Assembly: GCA_011947345.1 (NCBI GenBank) | Contig: JAAVTG010000043.1 | Span: 992,001-1,056,000, forward strand | DNA length: 64,000 nucleotides | Reading direction: 5' to 3' | Source of the DNA: Phytophthora quininea | Lineage: Eukaryota > Oomycota > Peronosporomycetes > Peronosporales > Peronosporaceae | Made by a program: the position numbers and the translations under genes | Shown here: in pieces, positions 10,981 through 20,496 of the stretch | Numbering within the stretch: position 1 is the stretch's first letter | How the letters are laid out: the number at the start of each line of letters is the position of its first letter | Notes under the pieces: model-generated | The model's database searches: none | What the model was told of the DNA's origin: nothing | What the model saw: only the letters and a program-made list of their open reading frames with translations

Positions 10981-11435
10981 ATGGACAGCATCTCCGACGT
11001 CAAAGTCTTCGCGTTCAGCGCTGCGGTGCTGTACCTCAAGTTCCTGGCGTCGACCATGATCCAGGGCGCACGGCGTTCGCCGCCAATACGCGACTCCCGG
11101 AAGACAAGAAGCTCGTGTGCAACTTGGGCATTAAGCTGGACGCCGACGAGAAGATGGTCAAGAAAGCCGTCGAGGACGAGATGCGCTGGAAGAGGATCAT
11201 CCAGAACGACCTAGAGTCCATGCCAATGGCGTTCGTCGTCTTCTGGTCGGCTATCGCGGTGGGGGTGAACCCGACCACCACCAAGACATTGATGTTGGCC
11301 TACACCATCGCCCGGGTCTGCCACACTGGGGTGTACTCTTTGGGCATGCCTCGTGCCCGCATGGCGTGCTGGATGGCTGGCGTGTTCTGCATTATTGCAG
11401 CTGCTGGTTGCGCTGTGGCTGCTAAGGTCGAGTAG
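10981..11435 (+). CDS. MAPEG-family membrane protein 3 (microsomal GST-like)
   Basis: About 151 residues, closely similar to MAPEG 2: MDSISDVKVFAFSAAVLYLKF, then RWKRIIQNDLESMP, TLMLAYTIARVCHTGVY and MPRARMACW. The frame shifts after MIQG. One missing C at about 11067 (GGCGCACG, where GGCCGCACG is expected) restores RTAFAANTR, equivalent to KSFAANTR in MAPEG 2. The gene lies 39 bp from the stop of the convergent AOX-like gene. An Inr-like motif sits just upstream. Confidence 0.85.
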
Positions 11436-11474
11436 AAAGAGTTGCCGTTGTAAATGAACATCGCCATTTCATTC

Positions 11475-12578
11475 TTAGTGCTGTCCTACGAACGGAACCA
11501 CCGCGTGCTTGTGGTGGTGGTTGGATTCCTTTTCTCGGATACACTTGATCATGTCGTAGACTTTGGCGTCGTCCGGGAGGTTGTAGTGGTTGCAACCGAT
11601 CAGTGGAGCCGACTTGGTGCACCACTCATCGAGGTGGCCGTGCTCCATGTCGTCAATCAGACAAGTGTACGACTTTGCAGCCTCGTCCTCCATGAAAGTC
11701 ACGAAGCGGTTGCACATCGTAGGCGACACGAGGTTAGCCACGACAAACACCGGGACGGCGACACTTTGAGCCGTTAGCAGCAGCACTCGGAGGCCCAATC
11801 CAGACTGCTTCATGCTCACGAAAATCTCCAGCTTCTTCCGCTTGTCTTCAGTGTCTTCGAGCAGGGTGTGGATAACTCTCAAAACATCTTCCATGCCATG
11901 AATCGGGCGCAACTGGCGAGCCAAACTTGCTGCAATACTCGTGATACTGTTGACCGCCCCCAGGACGAGAAATCGATTAACCCAGTCTTGCTCCGACATC
12001 GCACCTCGACGAATTCCACTGCGCAGGGGACTATCCAGGTTGTCGCCAAGAGTCTTACCACTTACTTGAGCTGCACCATCAGCATTTTTCTTGTTTAAGA
12101 GACGCTGTCGAGTCTTCGTGAACGCATCAACCGACTCTAAGTCGGTCTCCACCGTCGTCAAGGATGAACTCTTCGTGTTCTTCAGCAAATGACTCGAGTT
12201 CGATTGTATATCGTGTTGCAGACTCTCGTCTTTCCCCTTTGCGACCTGGATGTCGGGCAGCGGCACGGCCGAAATCGTAATGGCTGGAATCTGCATCTTG
12301 TCCGTTGTCAATGGCGTCATAGCGAATTTAATATTGGTCGTCACGGGCGCAGCGGCAAACACACGCGATGGGTTATTGCTGGGTAGGATTGGAAGGCTGT
12401 GCACCTTGACGAAATGGATCGAGTTGTCGGTGCGGGCTTGAACGACCGCTGAAAGTTGATGAGGAGCGAAACCAAAGTAGTCGAGGGCATTTGAATGGGG
12501 TCGGTACGACTGCAGCACGCGGCGTCCAGACTTCAGCATCATCGCGTTGGTCGAGGAGTTCTTGCCGGGTATATTCAC
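11475..12578 (-). CDS. AOX-derived protein with broken di-iron site (probable pseudoenzyme)
   Basis: An intact 367-residue frame. The C-terminal half (about 195-365) aligns along its full length with the canonical AOX proteins of this window: SEQDWVNRF for TEKDWLNRC, LLEDTEDKRKK for LLEEAENERMH, LVSPTMCNRF for LVSPKTCHRF, MEDEAAKSYTCL for LEEEAVKTYTCL, YDMIKCIREKESNH for FDMIKCVRADECNH. Of the six di-iron ligands, the Glu of LESVA is Gly, and Glu and His of NERMH are both Lys. The Glu of LEEEA and the final Glu and His remain. Oxidation of ubiquinol by this protein is therefore unlikely. The N-terminal 190 residues share no clear similarity with the AOX copies. The long uninterrupted frame argues against simple decay. 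A structural or regulatory role at the mitochondrial inner membrane is possible but is inference. Confidence 0.8.
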   Translation of the reverse strand: MNIPGKNSSTNAMMLKSGRRVLQSYRPHSNALDYFGFAPHQLSAVVQARTDNSIHFVKVHSLPILPSNNPSRVFAAAPVTTNIKFAMTPLTTDKMQIPAITISAVPLPDIQVAKGKDESLQHDIQSNSSHLLKNTKSSSLTTVETDLESVDAFTKTRQRLLNKKNADGAAQVSGKTLGDNLDSPLRSGIRRGAMSEQDWVNRFLVLGAVNSITSIAASLARQLRPIHGMEDVLRVIHTLLEDTEDKRKKLEIFVSMKQSGLGLRVLLLTAQSVAVPVFVVANLVSPTMCNRFVTFMEDEAAKSYTCLIDDMEHGHLDEWCTKSAPLIGCNHYNLPDDAKVYDMIKCIREKESNHHHKHAVVPFVGQH

Positions 12579-12668
12579 AAGTGCTTCAAAATATTCCTTG
12601 TTTCTTTGAATAGCATTGGTAGGAGTTTTGTTGCGTGTTTTCTAAACGTCTGCTGCTCCAGCGTGCCT

Positions 12669-13379
12669 TTACTTCAGGAGACTCGACTTGATCGCGCTGA
12701 CCTGAAGCATTTCAGTACAAAATGGTAGCATTAATAGTTGCTTTGCTACCCAGACCCACGTCGAGTCCTCACCTGGTCCAGTTCGTCTGATGTTGCCGCC
12801 TTCACCTGTTGCGAAAGCTCCTCGACCTCTTTCTTGTGCATTTCGAGCTCCACTTGCAACGACTCGGCGGAACGTTGTTGATATTCCAGATGTTCTTCTT
12901 CCAGCTCGCGAAGTTGAGCCAACTCCGTCTGAAGGTCCCGTAAGCGAGCTCTGTTCTGCCGTGTTTCTTCCTGACACCGACAAGTGAGAATTGATCCTAA
13001 TCTCTCCGATGTGCTCACCTTTTACGCTTGCGATAGCGGCGGGACGCAGTTTGCATTTGGAGTTTCCGGCGGAAGTCTTCGAATTCCGCGTCGTCCAATC
13101 CATGGACCGGTTGGCCAACTTGCAAAACAGTCGAAGGGGTTGAAGTCGTGGTGGTGGTAGTGGTGGCTACTTTATCTCGTCGCGGTGCGGTGTCGAATGC
13201 TCCCACCGCAGACGCGTATTCGTCGCGAATGTATGGCCCTGTTGGGTGCCTCAAAGTGACAGCGACAAAATACAATTCCTCAGCAAAATATGTGTAACAA
13301 TCAGTAACTCGTACATCTCTTGTTGGTCCTCGGTCATGGAAGCGAATTCCGCCGTTGCAGCCGCAGCCGCTAGCGACAT
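12669..13379 (-). CDS. bZIP transcription factor 1
   Basis: Four exons, 13379-13315, 13249-13019, 12970-12773 and 12701-12669, with GT-AG introns. Exon 2 ends with a bZIP basic region (FRRKLQMQTASRRYRKRK). Exon 3 is a long leucine/glutamate coiled coil (TELAQLRELEEEHLEYQ and on). The last exon encodes VSAIKSSLLK. Joining exons 2 and 3 in frame needs one more A in the AAAA run at the exon 2 end. This matches the KRKK at the same place in bZIP 3. It is the distal member of a three-gene tandem bZIP array. A nuclear DNA-binding dimer is expected. Target genes cannot be told. Confidence 0.72.
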
Positions 13380-13744
13380 CAGCGCCGCGGAGCTACAAAG
13401 TAGCGTGCCGGTATGAACACCACAACTTTTAAAGATTTTGTTTGTCGACGGGATCTACCTTGAGGGTGCCCTTGGGGGCTTGACGTCCTCCTTGACATCA
13501 CAATTTTTTAAGGGCCTACTGGACTCGGACATTGTGCGTTGTTAGCTTCCTGGGCACAGATGGAATTCTGCTGGAGCTGCATCTGTCTTGTCGCCGGTGC
13601 TGTGGGACACATCGCAAATGATTATCTGCGCACAAGATAAGAAGTGGACGATACGCGTCAGTATCTGCGAGAGGTGTGAAAGAACTTCATCATCCAACAA
13701 AACCTACTTGCTAGAAAGGAACCACAACAATAAGGACACTTCAG

Positions 13745-14451
13745 TCACTTGTGAGGTCGAGTCGTCTTCGAACTCGCCCGCTACAGTGAGCCAACAACGT
13801 TCCCAAAGCGTAGAGTTAGAGGACTCGATTTCCCTGGACATGACAGTACCAAAATTGCTACCGAGGCGATTTCTGCCATGACTGCGTCCTCAACCTGTTG
13901 CGAGAGCTGCTCCACTTCCTGTTCGCGCGACTTCAGTTCCTCAAGGAGCGATTCGACCGAGCGTCCTTGATACCACAGTTGTTCTTCCTCGAGTTGTTGC
14001 AATCGAAGCAGTTCCGCTTGGAGTTCCTGGAGCTGTTGAGCTCTCCTGAATTGAACAATAAAGAGTTTAAAAGGGTGGAAATGCGACGGATTTTATTGTC
14101 TACTTGCCTGTTCCTGTCGGTGGTCTCGATGAGCTTTCGTTTGCAGCTGAAGACGGAGGCGAAAAGTACCGAATTCCTGGTCGTCCATTACGTGAACAAG
14201 TTGGCCTGTCGATCGGGTCTTTGTTGGTGACATTGCGTCTGATGTCAGCACTGGGGCGGGGGCAGTTCTTGGTGTGCTTTCTGGTCTGAACAAATAGTAA
14301 AACAAAAAATCGCTAATTATCTTTGAGTTCAATTTGCAGCTACAACTGCGATCGGATACCGAATCTGCTGTAGCGCTTCGTTTACAGGAAGTTTCGGTTC
14401 TTCGCCATCGTTTCTCGGTGCTGGTTGATCGACTTCGTCACCACGAACCAT
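13745..14451 (-). CDS. bZIP-like protein 2 with eroded basic region
   Basis: The proposed start is the ATG at 14451 (MVRGDEVDQPAPRND). An intron follows with donor GTATCC inside QQIR and an acceptor before PESTPRTAP. The position equal to the basic region reads LQLQTKAHRDHRQEQ, where its paralogues have LQMQTASRRYRKRK, so most DNA-contact Arg/Lys residues are gone. A leucine-zipper-type coil follows (LQAELLRLQQLEEEQLWYQ, LSQQVEDAV). The exon boundary after RQEQ reads CAG-GCAAGT, a possible GC-AG intron, and joining it needs one base. The 3' end is approximate. It could be a dominant-negative dimer partner or a decaying paralogue. Confidence 0.5.
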
Positions 14452-14549
14452 GGCGGATTGTTCCGTGGAGGCCTGAACTATGGAGAGCCCTGCTAGCACG
14501 AACAAAACCTTTCGATCGAAAAATGGAGATCTAAAATGCGTGCGTTGGA

Positions 14550-15592
14550 TCAAACCACCTGGGACCATGCGTCAACAAAGAAGGCGAACGCATTTGCGTT
14601 ACTTGGGAGGTCGCTGGTCGCGTTCATCTGCAATGCAACAAGTCACTCCTTAGCTTGAACCACGCACCAGTACGTCATGCGTCTAAGCCCATTACCCATT
14701 CACTTTCCACCTTCGCTGCAGCCTCCGCTTGCTCAGAAAGCTGTTTCACTTCGTTTCCACGAGTCTGCAGCTCTTGTTGCATCGACTCGATCGACTGATG
14801 CTGGTAGTGCGTGTACTCGGCCTCAAGCTCCTGCAACTGAGCGAGCTGACTTTGAAGCTCTTGGATCTGCTCCTTCTGCTTCCGCTCTCTCTCCTAAACA
14901 GCGAAATGCCAGTCACCCCATGGACCAATTCACTTGATCAGAAAGCAGCCAACCTTCTTGCGCTTGCGATAACGCCGCGACGCTGTTTGCATCTGCAGCT
15001 TCCGTCGCAGTTCGTCCTGCTCCATGTTGTTCAACACGAGCACGGTTTCTCCGGTGGGTAAGACGTTCTCTCCTGGTGCAGGAGTTGTCCCTTCCGAGTC
15101 GCTGGAAAACAACAATCAACGTTAAAATCGCATTACCTGTCGTAGCTCAGCTAACACAGCACTGTTTAACCTTACATCAGAGAAGGCACCCAACGCGGTT
15201 TTCGAACTGGCCTTGATACTCGTAGGGAGTCGACGGTTGTTTTTCCTCTTAATCGTCGGTAAACTGCTGGAAACATCCACAAGACGATAAAGGTGTTTAG
15301 TGCACTTGTCCTGATCGATTGCAGTCCGTTGGCTAGAGTATCAACTAAGAAAAGCATCCTACTCTGGTGTCTGCTTCTGCTCTTGCTCACTACCTTGTGC
15401 ACTTGCGTCCAATTCTTGCTGCCCTTGAGTATCTGCCTCGTCGTCCCCATCAAAGCGAGCTGCTCGTAGGTTGCTTGGCGCTTGGAACGACGAAGAGCAG
15501 TCCTCAGTTGCCAGGAGCTGCAGCACCTCATCCAGCATGGACTGGTCGCCAAAGCCCAGTTCTAGTGGGTCATTCGGGCTGTTCCATTCCAT
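14550..15592 (-). CDS. bZIP transcription factor 3
   Basis: The proposed start is the ATG at 15592 (MEWNSPNDPLELGFGDQS), an acidic N-terminal region running to about 15360. Two short exons with GT-AG introns follow; their frame is uncertain by one base. Next comes the basic region (ELRRKLQMQTASRRYRKRKK, near 14950-15020). After an intron there is a long coil (IQELQSQLAQLQELEAEY, EVKQLSEQAEAAAK), and the last exon encodes MNATSDLPSNANAFAFF and ends at 14550. Exon structure after the basic region is the same as in bZIP 1 and 2, so the three genes are tandem duplicates. The promoter region is shared with the divergent ABC transporter 1 (250 bp between starts). Confidence 0.7.
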
Positions 15593-15842
15593 CGCGTGGA
15601 GAATGTCACTTAACGTCCTCCAGGACGCGAAGGGGGATTCGTGTGCAAGAATCTGTGACGTGCTAGCAAAATTTTGTTGGCGAAATGAAATTCCTAAAGC
15701 GTTTCGACAAGAATACTCTGTGCATCTAAGACTGCGAGGTCTCGAGGCGACCTGCCTTATCCGCACGTCAAGTAGCTGTTCTTGGATCACTAAACTTCGA
15801 GTTGACCGCGATCATTCCACCAAATTCGTCGACCCGATCACT

Positions 15843-17691
15843 ATGAGCGACGAAGTTATTCCAGACAAAAGTCGAGTCCATGCGGGACTGCCACCGTTGA
15901 ATCCCCACACGATCCACGTGAATTCCGGGACCAGCTTACCAGACAAACATCTATCTGAAGCTTCTCACCCGTGCACCCTCAGCTGGTCGAACCTCATCTA
16001 CACTGTCGACGTCAAGAAGACCCCAAAGTGTCCCGACGGAAAGAAGACCATCCTCACCAATGTCACCGGACGATGCGCGCCGGGTGAGCTTACCGCCGTC
16101 ATGGGGCCCTCGGGATCCGGGAAAACCACGTTGCTCGACATTTTGGCGGACCGTATCAGCTCTGGCACCATCAAGGGAGACATCTCACTGAATGGCGAGA
16201 CCCGGAACGAGAAGCTCTTCCGGGCGGTGTCGAGTTACGTGGCTCAAGAAGACTCGCTGCTGGGGTCGTTCACGGTGCTGGAGACGTTGGAGATGGCGGC
16301 GAGATTGACTCTACCCAACGCAGCCTCACAGACATACATTGTGAACCACGTGCAGACGGTGATCGACGAGATGGGGCTTCGAGTGTGTGAGCACGCTCTA
16401 GTCGGCGATATTTTCCGCAAGGGGATTTCAGGAGGCCAAAAGCGTCGACTGAGTATCGCAATTGAGCTGCTGTCGGACCCGTCGATCCTCCTTCTGGATG
16501 AACCAACTTCAGGACTTGATTCGGCGTCAACGTTCAACGTGATGCAGTTCGTCTCGAAGCTCTGCCGAGCAGGTCGCACCATCATCTGCACCATCCACCA
16601 GCCTTCGTCCCTAGTCTACGAGATGTTCACCAACGTGGCGATCCTCACCGCAGGTGAGACCATCTACTTCGGACCTCGATACAAGATGCTGCCCCATTTC
16701 GCCTCACTAGGCTACCATTGTCCGGAATATCAAGATCCTTTGGAGCACTTCATCAGCGTCGCCAACACCGACTTCGCTGGTCACGGTGACATCCCTCAAC
16801 TCGTAGCTGGCTACGCCACTAGCCAAGTCGCCTTACAAATACAAGGCGCCATTCGAACCGATTCAAAGACGCTGCAATTTCCACGATCTACTGAGCGTCG
16901 CCCAACGTCTCCACTCCGTCAACTGCTCGTCTTGCTGCACCGCAACTCGCTCGAGAACATCCGCAACCCCGGTATCTACTGGGTCCGATTGGTCATGTAC
17001 TCGGTGCTGTCATTCATGATGGGGACCATGTTTCTCTCGACTAACTCTAAGATCGTGGCCCACGACGTGGTGTACCTCATCACGTACTGCAACTCGTTTG
17101 GTCTTCATGTCCATTGCCGTGTTGCCATTTTTCATCGAGCAACGTGCCGTGTTCCTCCGAGAACGAGCCAACAGCGGGCTCAACGTCTTCAGCTACGTCA
17201 TCGCCAACTTCTTGGGTGCTCTACCGGGCATCTTCCTCATCGCAGTGACGTCCACGTTGCTCGTCAACTACCTGGCCGGCTTGAACTCGTACGGGATCTT
17301 CCTGCTCATCGTCTTCTTGTCCCTCGTGGCAGCTGAGACCTTGATGCACGTCATCGCTGCGTGTGTGCCGCACTTCATCATCGGCATGGCGTTAGGTGCC
17401 GCTGTCTTCGGGTGGTTCATCCTGAGCATGGGAATGTTCGTGCCCCGTCCAGCCATCCCGAGCTATTGGATCTGGGCCTACTACTTGGGCTTCATGTCCT
17501 ACGGATTTGAGGCGCTGATGCACAACCAGTTCCAAGATGACGAGTCTATGGAGGCGCAAGCGATTCTCAATCGCTTCGGCTTCCAACACGCCGATCTTGG
17601 ACGAGATCTGGCCATCCTGGCTGCCAATGCAGTGGCCTTTGAAGTCATCTTTGCGGCCATCCTGTTCAAGTTCCACACAGGACGAAGATAA
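15843..17691 (+). CDS. ABCG (white-type) half-transporter 1
   Basis: About 615 residues, the usual size for a half-transporter. The N-terminal nucleotide-binding domain has Walker A GPSGSGKTT, Q-loop YVAQED, signature ISGGQKRR and Walker B LLLDEPTSGLDS. The C-terminal part has six predicted membrane helices, starting near NSLENIRNPGIYWVRL, and ends with FKFHTGRR as in ABC 2 and 3. The order NBD then TMD marks subfamily G. It should work as a dimer exporting lipids, sterols or xenobiotics. The frame slips near 17098. Compared with AFLVFMS in the paralogues, two bases are missing at SF-VFMS. The start at 15843 (MSDEVIPDKSR) is preferred over an upstream frame because it matches the position of the paralogue starts. 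Confidence 0.85.
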
Positions 17692-17798
17692 AAGTTGTGC
17701 AATGAAGCAATTGACTTATAGAAACAAGTCTCAAGTTCCCTAACTTCCTATCCACTTGAAGACTTGGTGGGGGTGGTCTGGTGGTGGTGCAGCTTTGC

Positions 17799-17930
17799 TT
17801 AGTGCTTGCCAGTCTTCCAGCCGGGGCAGCGGTCCTCTTCCTTGACGTTGATGAGCGCGCTCTCAATGTGCTGACCACAGCCCTTCCAGGTGGGCTTGTG
17901 GCACGTGGGGCACTCGACCTTCATGCACAT
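17799..17930 (-). CDS. Small conserved Cys-rich protein (43 residues)
   Basis: A 43-residue ORF, MCMKVECPTCHKPTWKGCG then HIESALINV and RCPGWKTGKH. The CPxC...TW.GCG.H...AL..V...RC pattern recurs in small uncharacterised proteins of plants, fungi and protists as I remember them. The pattern suggests a minimal zinc-binding fold. An in-frame ATG at 18041 adds 37 residues of low-quality sequence, so the internal start is chosen. It converges on ABC 1 (107 bp between stops). Confidence 0.65.
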   Translation of the reverse strand: MCMKVECPTCHKPTWKGCGQHIESALINVKEEDRCPGWKTGKH

Positions 17931-20004
17931 GGTAATAGTGGGCTTGATTCTTTGACTTGCACTTGACTTGGCAACTTGCAGACTGACGCTGATGCCGCCG
18001 CTGCACAGACGCCTGACGTATACAAATCCCAAGTAATACATACGTCATACAAATCCCAAGTGAAGGAACATGTGCCTGACCAATGCCTGACCTTTCGGGT
18101 CAGACATCTTTCGTAACGGCCAGAGAGGGGGGAGTATTCTTTGGCATCGTTGTCTTGCTATCTTGTCCTTCACCACGTGATGTTGATCGGTGTTCGATCG
18201 GTTTCGGACTGGGGTTCCAATATGCTTGTAGCTCCTCAAAACTTGTCACGGGTAAGGGTTGGACAGTTACCTTTTGATTTCATCAGCGGTTATCGTTCTG
18301 CAAAGCTTCGGATTGCGCCAAAACGTGCCATCCGCGTGGCATCGGTTTCTGCTGTGGCCTCTACCTCCGCAAATGTAACATGGCGTTGCTCAGCTTTTGC
18401 TAACGTGATGGATGAGAATTTTATGGTCATCCGATTTAATGAATCTGAGGCCGCTCAAAAATGTTGGGCAAGTCGAGGTTTAAAAGTAGATATCCCATGT
18501 ATCCATAAAGCGTAGTTGCTGTCCTACTTGAGGGTATTGCCAGGTTGTGTAACTGCCGGTAAACGCTTGCTGAATGTACGCGTCCAAACCTGCTTCGCTG
18601 AGGAATCGTGAGACGTCCAAAACTCTCACGTGATACCTATGAGCGTGAATATCTTGTTTCTGAATAGGAGTGAACCAATGTCTTGGATCCATGTCGTAGC
18701 CTGTTCGCAGGTTCAGAAGATAATGTGGATCGCGTGACCATTTTTATTCAAGCAAACCTGCTTGGCTTCACGCAGTAGTGCCACTACTCTTTCTTCTTCA
18801 TACTCACTTTTATCCACTCCCAGTAGGATCGTTCTAATGAGTAAGTATCAGAACTGGAAATCTGGGTAGACTGGAAATTCAGGGGGAGATGCATAACCAG
18901 AATCACCTTCGACTTGAGCTTGCAAAGTATTGTGAATCATTCGCGGTGTTTGGTTATCACACACCCTTTTAGGAACTCTGGTGGGTGCGAGAACAGGATA
19001 TTGCCTTCCGCAATCCCTTTAATTGCCTTGGTTCCCTCGTCTGTCGGTTGTCTGAGTTCCCAGGAAAACTCATAGTGCGTTTTCGCACAGCCGCCGTAGC
19101 ACCTCAATTTCTGTGGATGAGTACATCTCTGTTGAGAAACGAAACTTGTGAATTTTCATCCCCATCCATGTCTATATCATTGTCTTCTGGATCCGACAAG
19201 TTCACAGACTTAGCTGGTTTCGTAGTCCACGCATTCACTTCAGGATCTGAGGTCGCCCTTATTGTTGCGGAGCGATAACCCGCGGTTTCTGTCAGAATTT
19301 CAGTGTCTTGTAGCAAGCGTACGACATCATGGAGTCGAGCTCTTCAACGTCGATGGTTTGGTGTTCCAACTTTGAGGTCTATGAGAAAGAAGTTCAACAG
19401 TCGTTCGGTTTCGGGTTCTGTCAAATCAGGATAATGCTGTTTCTCGCCCGTGAGAGATTCCTCAGGGACACTTTCGAAGACTACCAAAAACATCGTTTTG
19501 GCGTACTCGGTTGAACTCACCACCTTCAACGCAGCCTCAATGCTTCAATGTTCATTCCGCCAACTTCATCTCGCGTGTAATCGTGCATCTCTTGAAATGT
19601 AAGTTTTTCTGTTTCTTGATCTTCATCTGTATTTTGTGTGTGTTTTTCCCTTGGTGGTTGATGTTGTCGGTGATTGCAACAGGTTCCTCTGTCATCAATG
19701 TGTCCTCACTTCCTGGTTCAGGTGTCCGGCGTTTAGCTCCCATTGAGCTGACTTGATCCTCCTCGCCGTCGGTGTCATCGTGATGTCGTTTAAGCCCGGC
19801 CACTTGATCTGGCAAATGGCCTGTTGGTACTAGTGTCAGGGAAGTAGCGGTTGCAACCCCAGCACCAGCGGTTGGCTGCTCATCTGGCGCCTGCATTCGA
19901 TCACGCCGGAAGGTGTGTTCCCAAGTTCTCTCTGATTTAATGCAAATAACGGTCCAGTATACTGTATCCAAGTTGTTTGCCCTTTTAGTAGAGACTGTAC
20001 AGTT
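17931..20004. other. Degenerate region with ORF fragments, no recognised gene
   Basis: The region is AT-richer than its flanks. Short fragments look protein-like on the minus strand: 18480-18692 (HWFTPIQKQDIHAHRYHVRV), 19104-19316, 19344-19529 and 19552-19971 (KRHHDDTDGEEDQ). One lies on the plus strand near 18400-18515 (FMVIRFNESEAAQKCW). They lie in changing frames, as expected from an old, decayed gene or transposon. No family is recognised. A small hairpin (CTGACC-tttc-GGTCAG) sits near 18090. Confidence 0.4.
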
Positions 20005-20402
20005 GGATCCTTATCCGGATTGCAACCGGATCCTATACTTTTCGCTCTCCATCCGGATGGTTCAGGATCAAATCCGGTTTGAATCGGGTGCTATCCGGAT
20101 GTAGTAGGACATCAAATGGACTAAGTTTTTTTAATACCGTCGCAGCAAACATCAACAGTGAGGCGGCACATGGTCACGGGCACGTCATTCGCTGGGATCG
20201 GATGTCAACAGCACCTGCAGCGACGAGAATGATTGGGTTACAGTTGCTTCTATGTATTCTCTCTACAATTTGATCCGCGGTTGTATTGTATATTAGAGGT
20301 ATCCTGTAAAAATGCATGAATTCAAAATCCGGTTGGCATCCAGTTCAAACAGGATGGATCTTTGAATTATCCAGTATAATCCGGATACATGATCCGGATT
20401 CA
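20005..20402. repeat. Cluster of ATCCGG / CCGGAT palindromic motifs
   Basis: At least eight ATCCGG cores lie here, at about 20013, 20028, 20051, 20072, 20093, 20327, 20379 and 20392. Several are in the full palindrome ATCCGGAT. The block 19950-20402 also has TCCAGTATA at both sides (near 19953 and 20370). This suggests a non-autonomous element or a binding-site cluster. No ORF is present. Confidence 0.4.
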
Positions 20403-20496
20403 ATATAACCTTGGAGGAGTCACCACGAGTTGTTTCTTCGGCGTCCTCTCGCTATCGACGCTGCTTTGGAAGTGACATTTGTATGCGGCCTAACAG

